Shown in pieces: positions 22,441 to 34,384 of a stretch of 64,000 nt of DNA (the first letter of the stretch is position 1; each line of letters begins with the position of its first letter). The position numbers and the translations under genes were made by a program. The DNA is from Aldrovandia affinis (taxonomy: Eukaryota > Chordata > Actinopteri > Notacanthiformes > Halosauridae), in assembly GCA_029706075.1 (NCBI GenBank), contig JAINUG010000176.1, positions 1,054,001 through 1,118,000 on the forward strand, given 5' to 3'. The notes beneath the pieces are model-generated. The model was not told the DNA's origin and ran no database searches. It saw nothing but the letters and a program-made list of their open reading frames with translations.

Positions 22441-23191
22441 ACGTAGAGAAAACCGTAGTCTATTGAAACTCAAACCCCCGTGGGATTTTTTTCTAATAAT
22501 CTGATAAGGATCAACACGAACCATCGTAATGCAAATGCTAAACCTAATTTCGATAGAACTCTCCTTAAAATTGGGTTGCTAAATATAAGATCACTAGCTC
22601 CTAAAGCTGCCCTTGTGAACGAACTGATCACTGATTATAAACTTGACATTTTAACTTTGACGGAGACTTGGCTTAGACCTGATGAGTACATAGCATTAAA
22701 TGCATCTACCCCAGTTGGATACTCTGGTTGTCACAACCCTCGACATTCAGGCAGAGGTGGCGGCGTGGCTGTTATTTTTGACACTAGACTACGCCTTACT
22801 AAGAAATCTTTAAACACATTCCCTTCATTTGAAGTGCTTTCCTGGGCTCCATACAGACTAATGTAGATAATAGATCTGTATTTACTTCATCCTTTATACT
22901 AGCTACTATCTACAGACCCCCTGGACCCTATGCTGTTTTCCTCTCAGAGTTTTCTGACTTTTTATCAAACCTAGCAGTTATGGCAGATAAAGTTGTGATT
23001 ATAGGCGACTTTAATATTCATGTTGATAATGGAAATGATTCTCTAGTGAAGGCTTTTGCTTCTATTCTTGACTCCGTTGGTTTTGTCCAAAATGTGTCTG
23101 GGCCGACTCATTGTCATCAACATACACTGGACTTAGCTTTATCCTATGGTATTAGCATTAGCAATCTAGTTGTCTCTCCTCATAATCCTGT

Positions 23192-23917
23192 TGTGGGAGA
23201 TTTTTTGTAATATGAATGTAAGCCTATTTTGTGTGGACCTCTGTGGCTCAGTTGGTAGAGTTGGGTTGGGGGTTTAGGGTGCCTGCAGCTGGCCAAATTC
23301 CTGCACGGGCTGCTAGCTGGGGCCAGCCACAGATAACCATAAAGCCATAAAGATGGCCTACAGGTGGGACTTAGATTATCACGCTGAAGGCTGGGTAGAT
23401 CACACACCTTAAAAACCCCAAGGGACACATAGATGGGACCACCATAAATCTGAATTGGTGATCCAAGGGTCCATTATCACAGCAATAAACTCCGAGAAAG
23501 CAGGGGTCACAAGGGGGGGGAGAGAGCTGGCTAGAATCTTCACATTCCTCACACTTCTCCTGATTGCCTGATTAGTGACGGGAACCATAAGAACGTTAAT
23601 GGATAAGAACAGAAGGGAACCAATTGGGGTGCAGAGAATGTGTTGTGAGATCGTGGGAAGGAACTGAGTCCAAGGGGTGTGGTTATGACGTCAAGCTCCC
23701 AGGCAGGAGGAGTTATGAGAAGTTAAAGGTGGATGCACGGAAAGGAGGCCAGAGCTGCTTCGCGAACAGCCTGGTTTCCTTGTAGGTGATTTCGCATTGC
23801 ATACAATAAAACCCGATTACATCTGACTCGAAATGTGTTGTTTTAAGAAGTATTAAATACGGCGTCGGATCACTCAGTCCATCTGGCCCTGGCTGAGACC
23901 CGATCCGAACTCCGACA
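23192..23917 (+). repeat. 5' LTR
   Basis: It runs from TGTGGGAG to CCGACA. A polyadenylation signal AATAAA lies at 23805-23810, about 110 bp before the end, so U3 is long and R-U5 short. A 21-bp segment at 23240-23260 matches the A-box head of the window's SINEs (CTGTGGCTCAGTTGGTAGAG). Against the 3' LTR I see only three differences, all homopolymer lengths: G8/G6, G4/G5 and A3/A4. Confidence 0.93.
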
Positions 23918-23919
23918 AA

Positions 23920-23937
23920 TGGCGAGCCAGCCAGGAG
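23920..23937 (+). promoter_or_regulatory. Primer-binding site, tRNA-Arg type
   Basis: TGGCGAGCCAGCCAGGAG begins 2 nt after the LTR. It is the reverse complement of the 3' end of a vertebrate tRNA-Arg (from memory, ending CTCCTGGCTGGCTCG plus CCA). The 18-nt match and its position leave little doubt that it is the primer site. Confidence 0.85.
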
Positions 23938-24289
23938 AGCCGATACGAGGGCCTGACACCTGGGCGAAACTGCTGTTCTTCGATGCGACTGTGGCCACAC
24001 AAGAGAGAAGGTAGGCGGAGCCCTTTAAAATCTGCCAGTGTCGGTCGCATCGGAGGGCAGTAGACATCGTCCGGGCTACGGCAATCACGGAGCTCTCCTC
24101 CAAAGAACCTAGTGAGTAACGAGTCTGATGTAATTTTATGTTTTGTGTGTTTGAATGATCTGAGGCGTATGTGAGGCTGAGAGGGCATGTCACTAGGTTC
24201 CCACTAGAGGGGAACTAGTGGCACTGACCAGTGCTGTTGTCGACAACATACTGTCAGGTCGGGAGTGATTACGATTAAGCGCAACGTGA

Positions 24290-24690
24290 AGGCTGTACTC
24301 CGAGATTTGCTCCCCTGGTTGGGGTCGGTTGCCTAGCTGGCAAACGGGCCAAGGCTGCCCTCTGAGATTTGCTCCCCTGGTTGGGGTCGGTTGCCTAGCT
24401 GGCAAACGGGTCAAGGCTGCCCTCTCTAAGAGCTGCACCGCTGGTTGTGGACGTTGTCTAGTTGACAAACGTGCTAAGGCCGCTATCTAAGAGCTGCATC
24501 GCTGGTTGTGGACGTTGTCTAGTTGACAAACGTGCTAAGGCCGCTATCTGAGAGTTGCACTGCTGGTTGTGGGCGTTGCCTGGTTGGCAAAACGCGCCGA
24601 GGCGCTTTCGGAGATCTGCACTGTCAGTTGTGGACGTTTGCCTGGGTGGCAAATAAGCTAAGGCCACTAACTGAGACTTGTGGCCACTGG
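24290..24690 (+). repeat. Minisatellite in the LTR-element leader
   Basis: About six and a half imperfect units of 60-65 bp. Each has a 'GCTGGTTGTGGACGTTG'-like core, then a 'GGCAAACG' word and 'AAGGC(C/T)GC'. Unit starts lie near 24298, 24360, 24424, 24485, 24546 and 24610. Units 1 and 2 are nearly identical, and so are units 3 and 4, which suggests pairwise amplification. Confidence 0.85.
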
Positions 24691-27600
24691 TCAGGTTTGG
24701 ATGGGTACCGGTACAATTGAATGAGAGTGTGCGAGTTGTGAAGTTGGAGCGAGTCTGCAAACTGTTACATGTGCGCTGCGAGTGTTCTATGTGCTTTGTA
24801 AAATTATACGTGCGCGCTGCAAGCTGTTTGTGCCGTTTGGGTGCTTTTTGTATATCCTGTGGGGTTTTGTGCTGTCTGGGACGTCCCTCTGTTTTGTATG
24901 TTGAAGTGGAATTATTGGAACTGAGGAGTGTGGAAGAGTGAATAGCAAAACTACTAGAGGCTAGTCGCCACCGCCGAGTGGTCAGCAGGTACTATGGATA
25001 AAGGGTGTTGTGGAACTGGTGGGAATTGTATTGTGCTGCGCTACGTGGTTTGGGTGATACAGTTTGTTGTAGTTATAATAAATATTGCAATGTACTTGTC
25101 ATGGCTACAGGCTATTAGGATAAGGACTGTGAATAATATGAGCCCCAGGAAATAGCCTAATGAGCCCGGAAATAAGGGACAAATTTGAAACCCGAAATAA
25201 CGGAGTAAAGTTAATGATTAATAACCACATAGGAACAGATCAAGAAAGTGATAAAACACATAGTCTAAGTGGCCCTAGAAAGTAAAACGAGGGGACGTTA
25301 GTTATCGACAAGTATTTATAATAAATTTGGTGCTAGTGGTGAAATTAACAGCATTGTGAAAATATCTGTGTTACTGATCACTGAATCAGAAACGGAGAAT
25401 GGAATGTGCTAAAAGGGTGGAAAAGACGGACACTGTCAATTAATTGTATTGGTTAAAACGATTCTTGGTTGAACGTTCAGGGTAGTTCTGGTTTAGATTC
25501 TGATGGGGGTTAATGGAAAATTGATATTCGCAACGCAGAACGTGATTCTGCAATGTGTGGGTTTACATTAGATAAAGATTGGAAGAGACGCATATTGAAA
25601 AGGCGCATAGAATGGTGTGGATGGATGAGGCCAGTGAGAGGAGTATAGAGACATAGTTTATTTTCGTAAGCTGTTTAATTTGAATGATTCCGTTTGTGTC
25701 AAATTATTGGTCCAACAGATAAGGTTGTCTCAACTCTTTATTTGCTAGGAAGGTTAATAGGAGGCACAGAGACTTAGTAAAATGAGAACGCTGCTCCGTT
25801 TATAGAGTCGGAGGAAGTTGAGTGTTATTAGAGGTATAGACTGATCTAATGAAATTTTGATAAATTACCAAGTGGGTAATGCGAAGGAAGATCCGGGTAG
25901 AGTTTCGAGAGTGTTAGCGCTCTGGGGTAAGGAGTGGGCCTGCGTACATATCCTTTAAATTCGGCACGGCGCGAGCGCTGGCAGAGAGAGAAAAGTGGTC
26001 AGGGGGGCCGGAAATAGGGCAGAGCGAGCGCTAGCAGCGATGAGAGGAATGTCCGGGAGGGGCCGGAAGTAGCGCGGAGTAAGCGCACGAAGGGGAGCGC
26101 ATGCAGGCGGAGTGGAGGGGAGAAGCCCAAGCGAACAACAAAGGAGGGGAACTTACTGAAAGGTCGTAAATTAGAGGTACCCCATCCCAATGTAGAGAAA
26201 AACACAGATGCTGGGAAGATAAAACGTGTGTTTGGGGCGCTAAATAAATAAGCTAAATAAATAAGGTTTAATTCAGGGGCAATAGGTGAAGTTCCTACAG
26301 CCAAAAGGGATCTCAAGGGAGAGAGATGTATTATTATTATTACTATTTAAATACTCTGATGTTCTTCATGCTGAGTGTTAGACTGCTCGCCTAGGGTCGA
26401 AGCAATTATAAAACCTCCGAACTTAAGATCACAGTCTCGCTTCCTTTGAATAGCAGGAGTTTAAACAACCATTCTTGGGTGAAATTAATGTGATGATAAC
26501 ATCCGCCGGATGAGCCGCAGCAATTCCAGTGCTCCAGTGCACGGTTGACCATCATAGATGGTTAGGAGAACCCATCCCTCTATTCTCGTAGGAGGATTGG
26601 AAGCCCCACATTGGAAACTGCGGAACCTGTGGTGGATGACACCATCCTGAACTGAGATAAAGGGTGAGACTGTTTTCTGGACAATTAATGTTAGGCGGGG
26701 GTAACCAGTGTAATAGAAGAGTCCCGCTCATGGGACTGTTTTCTAGTGCAAAAGTGGCAAAGGAGGAAGTTTAGGAGGTGTTGGGCGGAGTAAGTGTAGG
26801 TGACACTTACCGCTCGTGGGTAAGTGTTTGATTAAAGGTCTAGGGTTGGGAACTTCGAAGGGAGGAGGGGTCAATACCATAAGAATGGTCAAATTAGTGT
26901 AAAGAAGTGCAAAATTAATAAAGTTACAACACAAGGCAAGATGGTATTGGCAGGGACATGATTGGAGAGGTCAGTGGAAACTGAATGTGATTACGAGCGA
27001 AACTCTCACGGGAATGAAGGGAAACGAATGTGACTGCGAAGGAGTTGAGTAAGTAGAAAGTGAAAGATTGAGGGCAACAGCCCGGGTAAAAGGGGAAAAG
27101 GAAGGGTGCGTTCATTTTTGTCCAGTTGAGCAGCAGGATGAGCAACAAAGGGAGTAAGACGGCGTGTCTCCCTGCTCCGCTGACCAGGACAGGGAAGGTG
27201 ATGTATAACAAATGGGAATGATGGTTAAGGAAGGATCTAAGTGATGCATATTATATTATATGGCGAAAGGAGGAAAACATTTAGAATGCGAGAAGCGGGT
27301 TAAGCCTACTGCCCCGAATGGAATGAGCCAATGCATGTGTCGTCGCACGGCGAAGGGGGGTGGGGTGTTTCACTGTACTTATCATCCAAATAGGACCCAC
27401 CAGTATTGAGACAGGAGAGGAAACCCGGTGAAGGCCAGAGGGGGCCCACGTGATTGCCCGTTCGGGAACCGCCTCTGCGAGTACGGTGTGAGAGGAGGCG
27501 CGGGACGGGAGTGCTGAAACTACCATCCCCTTGCCAGCTGGTGGAGGATCCCCGGTTCCGAGCCGGCTACGTGGGTGACAGCCCGGATGGAGGAGACGGC

Positions 27601-28389
27601 GCCAACGGGACGAGGAGCAGTGATCCGAGGCGTTGTACATCATGCGGGCTGAGGCGACTTCTCCTCAGGAATGACCCTCTACGGCGTGCAAAGCACCGGG
27701 ATCAATGAAAACACTTACACTGAGTACATACGCAAGATGGACTGAAGCGGACTGAACACACACAGGAGCCTGGCGCTCCCTTAAGACACACACATAGCTA
27801 TCTCACACCCATTCTGCCAGAGAAAATCATGAACTGCAACAAGGCAACCTCTCCTCTGTACACGGGTCCAGCAAAGTCGACGCAGGACCATGAAAGAAGA
27901 GAAGACATCATCCTGCGTAGCAATTATTATGTTTGTTATATAGCTGTATTATGTTTAGATGTATAATGCTTAGGAATGAACACGTAGTCTGTTTAGACCG
28001 AGATCAGCTCGCATTGAGCGTCGTTGTGAATCTATGGCCACGATTTGCCCTGTAAGTGTTATACAGGCGGTCCGAGCGATTAAGAAAGACTCCTACCACC
28101 ATAACTACAGGTGGTATCGGTGTGGGGGGGGCGCCACATGATGCAAGAACAACAAGGGTACTCGCATGCCCAAGCAACGTTCTGCAGCAAAGATTGAGTC
28201 TGACTGAGTCGCACGGGCGCAGCCTGAGTGACAGCTGCAGGGCAAATTGGTTTACTAGTGGCGCAAGGGAAGCAACAGAAAAGCCGCTAAGGAATCTGTT
28301 GAGTTATTTACTCGTCAACGAGTCGATGTGAGCTGACCCGGTTTATTATGTTTTTGTTGGCATGATACATGTAGCTGTGACTTATAAGT

Positions 28390-28403
28390 CACAGAGGGGG
28401 GAA
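28390..28403 (+). promoter_or_regulatory. Polypurine tract
   Basis: AGAGGGGGGAA ends immediately before the 3' LTR TGTGGG, the position expected for plus-strand priming. Confidence 0.88.
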
Positions 28404-29129
28404 TGTGGGAGATTTTTTGTAATATGAATGTAAGCCTATTTTGTGTGGACCTCTGTGGCTCAGTTGGTAGAGTTGGGTTGGGGGTTTAGGGTGCCTGCAG
28501 CTGGCCAAATTCCTGCACGGGCTGCTAGCTGGGGCCAGCCACAGATAACCATAAAGCCATAAAGATGGCCTACAGGTGGGACTTAGATTATCACGCTGAA
28601 GGCTGGGTAGATCACACACCTTAAAAACCCCAAGGGACACATAGATGGGACCACCATAAATCTGAATTGGTGATCCAAGGGTCCATTATCACAGCAATAA
28701 ACTCCGAGAAAGCAGGGGTCACAAGGGGGGAGAGAGCTGGCTAGAATCTTCACATTCCTCACACTTCTCCTGATTGCCTGATTAGTGACGGGAACCATAA
28801 GAACGTTAATGGATAAGAACAGAAGGGAACCAATTGGGGTGCAGAGAATGTGTTGTGAGATCGTGGGAAGGAACTGAGTCCAAGGGGGTGTGGTTATGAC
28901 GTCAAGCTCCCAGGCAGGAGGAGTTATGAGAAGTTAAAAGGTGGATGCACGGAAAGGAGGCCAGAGCTGCTTCGCGAACAGCCTGGTTTCCTTGTAGGTG
29001 ATTTCGCATTGCATACAATAAAACCCGATTACATCTGACTCGAAATGTGTTGTTTTAAGAAGTATTAAATACGGCGTCGGATCACTCAGTCCATCTGGCC
29101 CTGGCTGAGACCCGATCCGAACTCCGACA
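28404..29129 (+). repeat. 3' LTR
   Basis: It is the same length as the 5' LTR and virtually identical. AATAAA lies at 29017-29022. The last bases CCGACA are followed by the target duplication CTGT. Confidence 0.93.
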
Positions 29130-31977
29130 CTGTGCTCTCTGACCATTTCCTTATTATGTTTGAAATTCATGCTACCACTGCTATTAGATCAAAACCAGTG
29201 TTCTACTTTAGTCACTCCTTAAATTACTCTACCATACCTAACTTTGTCAGCCTGTTCCAAGAATCATTTACTGTTAATCAGGATCCCACTAGTCTACAAT
29301 CTATTGATCAGCTGACGGACAATCTAAATTACACCCTGCGCAACACTCTTGATGCTGTTGCGCCTCTCAAAAAGAAAAAAACTAGCCAAAAGAAGCTTGC
29401 ACCATGGTATACTGACCACACACGTGCTCTTAAACAAGCTTCTCGCAAGTTGGAACGTAAGTGGCTAAATTAAAAATTTAGAAGTAACTAAATTAGAAGT
29501 ATTTTATTCTGCCTGGAAAGACAGTCTGGTACAGTACAAATATGCTCTCTCCTCCGCAAGGTCAACCTATTTGTCTGATCTGATTGAGCATAATAAGAAT
29601 AATCCAAAATGTATTTTTGATACAGTGGCCAAACTGACAAAGAACCAGACTGAAACCAATGCTAAGCCTCCGGCAGCCTATAATAGTAATGATTTCATGA
29701 ACTTTTTCTCTGAGAAGATTGAGAAAATTAGAGATGAAATTACTAAAATGGCACCTTCTGCTGTAGCGGACACTGATCAGAAAGCACAGGCTTACCAGGA
29801 CAGGGGTCCTATGGCTACTCTTGAGTTTTTTAGCGCTCTGGAGTGGACTGAATTTTCTAAATTGGTTATGTCCTCCAAACCATCTACTTGTCAATTAGAC
29901 CCAATCCCAACAAAACTTGTTAAAGAACTTCTTCCTGTTATGGGGCAATCCATGCTAGACATTATTAATCTGTCTCTTTCATCAGGCTATATGCCAAATT
30001 TTCAAAAAGTGGCAGTAATTAAGCCACTTTTAAAGAAACCAAACCTTGACCCAGAAAATCTCAGTAACTACAGGCCAATTTCTAATCTTTCTTTTCTCTC
30101 AAAAATTCTAGAGAAAGCTGTAGCTCAGAGACTGACTTCGTTCCTGACATCAAATTACATCTATGAAACTTTTCAGTCAGGATTTAGGCAACACTATAGC
30201 ACTGAGACTGCTCTTATTAAAGTTGTCAATGACTTACTGATATCAGCTGACTGTGGATGCGTCTCTATTCTTGTGCTTTTGGACTTAAGTGCTGCATTTG
30301 ACACAATAGACCACCAAACTCTTCTGAGCAGACTTGAAAACCTAGTTGGACTGCGTGGACAGGCACTCTCCTGGTTTAAATCCTACCTATCAGATAGGTA
30401 TCAATTTGTGCAGTTAAATGATGAGCCCTCTGCTCTCATCAAGGTGGAATATGGTATCCCTCAAGGTTCTGTTTTGGGGCCATTATTGTTCTCCCTTTAC
30501 ATGTTGCCACTTGGTGATGTCATTCGTAAACATGGCATACATTTTCACTGCTACGCAGATGACACACAATTATACCTATCAATGAAACCTGGTGAAGGGC
30601 AATTCGAACAGTTGGAGGCTTGTTTTAAAGACATAAAAGACTGGATGTCAGATAATTTTCTATTGTTGAATACTGATAAAACAGAGATGTTGGTCTTGGG
30701 TCCCAAAAACCTCAGAAGAGGGTTATCTGATGTATCTATTAATCTGGATGGTTGCTCTGTTGCTGCAAGTTTGGTGGTAAAATACCTTGGTGTTACTATA
30801 GATCCTGGTCTCTCATTTGATAGTCGCATCAAAAACATTTCCAGAGTAGCCTTTTTTCACCTGAGGAATATTGCCAAAATTAGGGGCTTCCTGTCATTAA
30901 TAGATGCAGAAAAATTGGTACATGCCTTTGTTACATCTAGATTAGATTATTGCAATGCATTACTGTCTGGCTGTTCCAATGCCTCACTCAGGAGCCTACA
31001 ACTCGTACAGAATGCTGCTGCAAGGATCCTGACTAGAACAAAGAAATATGAGCACATTAGTCCTGTGTTAGCGTCACTTCACTGGCTTCCTATAAACTAT
31101 CGTGTAGACTATAAGGTACTCCTCTTAACTTATAAAGTGTTGCATGGACTTGCACCCTCTTACTTGACGGATCTACTTCATCCGTACAATCCCCCACGTT
31201 CACTTCGCTCACAAGATGCAAGCAATTTGGTAGTCCTTAGAATATCAAAAAATACATCAGGTGGCAGAGCTTTCTCCTATAGAGCTCCTTTACTGTGGAA
31301 CAGTCTACCCATCTCTGTGAAGGAGTCAGACACGGTCTCAATTTTCAAGTCTAGGTTAAAAACACATCTCTTTAGTCTCTCTTATAGTCATTAGGTGCAG
31401 ATGTGGAGGGGGCGTAGCAATAGAGCCTTCTGGTGCAATGAGCTATCCTTACTGTCACCAATCATAAGTGATGATCCGCCCCTATCAGGACTGCTGATGA
31501 TGTGGTGGGATGGTCTCTGAGTGCCCTCTGCGTGCTCCCTGTGCCACTCACCTAATTAGTTATGCTGCCCTAGATTACTTCTGCTGGTGAAAAAGTGTTA
31601 TCACTACTCTTCCCCCTGATCCGGTGTAATATTTATCATAGTCATAATTGCACCTTTCCTCTTTTCTCCCGGCTTCGTGGCACCTGCCCGGAGCTCACCT
31701 GCCCCAGAGTCAACCCCCACCCCTGCCATGTGTTAGCCGGATGCCGCTGGCCCAGACCCTAGCTGCTGGTTCCATCCCCCGCCCTGCCCTGGTATCTGGA
31801 GGGATGAGGTCCACTAACTACAAGTACTACTACCCCAGTACTACTGCACTGACGCATCATACACGCCCTGTGCAGAGCACACACACACTCAACTTGAATA
31901 ATTTCCTGTAATTCACTTTGTTAATTCCTTTAATAAATGTAAAAGCCTCAATCAAATCTCCCCTAAGTCTCCTTTTA

Positions 31978-34384
31978 CTAAGCTTGAACAGGCATCTCTA
32001 GCCTTTCCTCATAACACTTGTCTTTTATGCCTGGAATCAGTCTGGTTGCCCGTCTTTGGACCTTTTCCAGCGCATCTATATCTTTTTTGTAGTGCGGTCC
32101 CCAGAACTGCACACAATATTCCAAGTGTGGCCTAACAAGGGCATTGTATAGGGTGCGTATGATCTCCTTCAATTTGTACTCAATACTCTTGGCTATGTAT
32201 CCCAGCATCCTGTTGGCTTTTTTAACTGCTACCGCACATTAACCAGACCCTGACAAGCTTTGATCAACTAGTACTCCTAGGTCTTTTTCTACGTGTGCAC
32301 ATTCTAGTTTTCTACCTCCCATAAAATAATCCTGTCCTATGTTTTTATTCCCCACATGTAAAACTTTACATTTAGTTGTATTAAATTTCATTTGCCAGGT
32401 TTCTGCCCATTTATGGATTCTATTCAGATCGTCTTGCATTACTTTAGTAGATTCCTGACTATTTGCTAAGCCTCCCAGTTTTGTATCATCTGCAAATTTA
32501 ACTAATGTACTTTCAATGTCCATATCAATGTCATTTATGTAAATGATAAAGAGCAGTGGTCCCAGCACCGATCCCTGCGGGACTCCACTTCCCACTATAC
32601 CCTCCTCGGATAAGATCCCGCCTATTACTACCCTTTGTGTTCTATCCCGTAACCAGTTCCGAACCCACTCTAAAATGCCACCTGTAATTCCTACTGCTCT
32701 CATTTTGATAATGAGTTTGTCATGTGGCACCTTATCAAATGCTTTTTGGAAATCTAAGTATATAATATCATACGCCTTTCTCTCATCCAGACACTTGGTT
32801 GCTTCCTCAAAAAATGTCAGCAGATTTGTCAGACATGACCTACCCTTGCAAAAACCATGCTGGCTATCCCTTAGGATGTTGTAATTTTCAAGAAATACTT
32901 CTAGTTTATCTTTAATAACAGATTCTAATATTTTGCATATGATGCAAGTTAAACTAATAGGCCTATAGTTTCCTGGATCAGTACGGTCCCCTTTCTTATA
33001 TATTGGTACCACAATACCCTATTTCCAGTCATTTGGTAATTCACCAGTCTTTAAAGACAGTCTAAAAATACTTGCCAGTGGTTTAAAAATGATCTCGCTT
33101 AAGTCCTTTAGTACCCTGGGGTATATGCCATCTGGGCCGGCTGCCTTATTAGACTTTAATTTATGTAATTTATCCAATACTTCCATATCCCCTATCTCTG
33201 TATCCGCTAAGACATTCTGAGTAATGAATATGCCTTCCGGCCTATTAGCAGCCTATTCTCTGGTAAAACTCTCTACAAAACAGCCATTTAGAGCATCTGC
33301 AATATCCTTATTTTTACAGAGCAGTGCCCCGTCTTTGTTTTTAATTCCCTTAATCTCCTCTTTGACTTTTCTTTTCCTACTACAGTATTGAAAGAAACGC
33401 TTAGGGTTACTTTTAGCATTTTCTGTGATTTGCCTTTCGTAGATCCTTTTGGCTACCCTTAGTTCTTTTTTGACCTTAGCACGCACACGACAATATTCAG
33501 CCTTATTATTCTCAGTACTGTCGTTTTTATATATCTTAAACAGTTTTTTCTTCTCCCTCAAACTCTGTCACATATCTTTATTTATCCACGGTGGGGACTG
33601 CTTTTTCAACGTACTTTTCCGCAACGTAGGAATACATTTACACTGTGCATCAAGTTTAAAGGGCTGATCCTGTGACACACATTGAGAGGAGTAGGAACGT
33701 GTTTGGGAAGGAGTTGCTGAGCGTGTTTGGAGAGTGAGTACTGTAAAGTCTTTCACCAGCCAGTATTTGAGGAGAGAGTGTTTTGGAGTGTTTTTGTGTT
33801 TGACCGGATTGTTTGAGGACCCCCCTTTGGATTTTGACTACGGACTGGATTGCGGAACTGACTTGGATAACGGAATTGGATTGGATATTGACAACGAGTA
33901 GGATTGCGGACTTTGAGTGTTTGTATTCCCCTGAAGACTTCCACTTTTCATTCACTGTCCTACAATCAAGAAGATGTCCCCAGTCTACCATGCTTAATTC
34001 TAATTGCATCTGTTTAAAGTTGGCACGCCTAAAATTTAAAATCCTTGAGTTAGATGGGGCCCTCTTAGTTTGCCATAATATATCAAATCCGATTGTGGAA
34101 TGATCGCTTGTCCCAATGGGTTCCATTACCTCTATACTACTGATTCTGTCGGCGTCATTACATAACACCAGATCTAGAATTGAATTTCCTCTTGTAGGCT
34201 GTCTGACATACTGTGCCAAAAAAAGATCATTAATAACATCTAGAAATTCTTCCTCCCTATTTCCTTGTCCTGTCTCCAATTCCCAATGAATACCAGGGTA
34301 ATTTAAGTCACCCATGATAATAGTCTCACCTCCACTGCAAGCTTGTTTTATATTTTCAAAAAGCACTCCACAGAACACGGCCAC
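31978..34384 (-). pseudogene. CR1-like ORF2: partial endonuclease and RT
   Basis: Positions 34384-33930 give the endonuclease end (IIMGDLNYPGIHWE; GTSDHSTIGFD). An unrelated block, 33660-33935, interrupts it. Positions 33561-33253 give the Lys-rich linker (KRIYERQITENAKSNPKRFF). Positions 33250-33010 give NKAAGPDGIYPRVLK and a TAG inside the DWK-GIVVPIYKKG segment. Positions 33012-32239 give the [49 protein letters not shown] and VKFADDTKLGG with the FADD pair. Positions 32208-31978 give the C-terminal region ([42 protein letters not shown]). The RT resembles CR1/jockey-group enzymes; I am not certain of the exact clade. Stops and the insertion make it inactive. Confidence 0.82.
33660..33935. 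repeat. Unidentified insertion in the CR1-like LINE
   Basis: The LINE frame is interrupted here by about 275 bp with no similarity to the RT. The block contains GGATTGCGGA at 33849-33858 and 33902-33911 and related 'tggataacggaattgga' words. I found no target duplication and do not know the family. Confidence 0.5.

Larger units (their letters stand above)
23192..29129 (+). mobile_element. Non-autonomous LTR element in the L2 endonuclease
   Basis: Two direct 726-bp LTRs (23192-23917 and 28404-29129) begin TGTGGGAG and end CCGACA. They are flanked by a 4-bp duplication CTGT (23188-23191 and 29130-29133). Removing one CTGT and the element restores the L2 reading frame exactly (HNPVLSDHF). A primer-binding site and polypurine tract are present. 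The interior (23918-28403, 4.5 kb) has no gag, pol or env that I can recognise; ORFs are under 125 codons and fall in all six frames. This is the layout of a large non-coding LTR derivative that depends on a partner's proteins. A 4-bp duplication fits endogenous-retrovirus or some Gypsy groups, and the class is not settled. Confidence 0.88.
22480..31394 (+). pseudogene. L2 ORF2: endonuclease and reverse transcriptase, interrupted
   Basis: Positions 22480-22866 start the AP-endonuclease domain (LLNIRSLAPKAALVNEL; LTETWLRPDE). After a frame change near 22845 it continues through IYRPPGP and IIGDFNIHVDN to NPV at 23191. The LTR element follows. From 29130 the reading resumes as LSDHFLIMFEI, the S-D-H end of the endonuclease. 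A frame break at about 29470 precedes a 607-codon ORF (29571-31394) with an intact-looking [56 protein letters not shown] with the YADD catalytic pair, and the L2-type C-terminus ([26 protein letters not shown]). The RT looks intact, but the whole protein cannot be made because of the breaks. Confidence 0.9.
21190..31910 (+). mobile_element. L2-type LINE, near full length, with two nested insertions
   Basis: ORF1 (esterase type) is followed by ORF2 (endonuclease plus reverse transcriptase) and a 3' UTR of about 500 bp. Subtracting the SINE (22014-22176) and the LTR element (23192-29129 plus its 4-bp duplication) leaves about 4.6 kb, a normal L2 length. Start and end are placed where coding similarity and UTR-like sequence begin and stop; neither is marked by a target duplication that I can see. 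Confidence 0.82.
31914..34384 (-). mobile_element. CR1-like LINE, minus strand, truncated at both ends
   Basis: Endonuclease C-terminal half, linker and reverse transcriptase read 34384 to about 31978 on minus. The family also supplied the fragments at 38655-39095, 47830-48665 and 60184-60397. At its 5' end (34384) it abuts the plus-strand L2 at 34385. Confidence 0.8.

Noticed and set aside
23918..28403. Short ORFs in the LTR-element interior as gag or env remnants
   Set aside because: They overlap in several frames, none exceeds about 120 codons and no zinc knuckle, protease, RT or integrase motif can be read.
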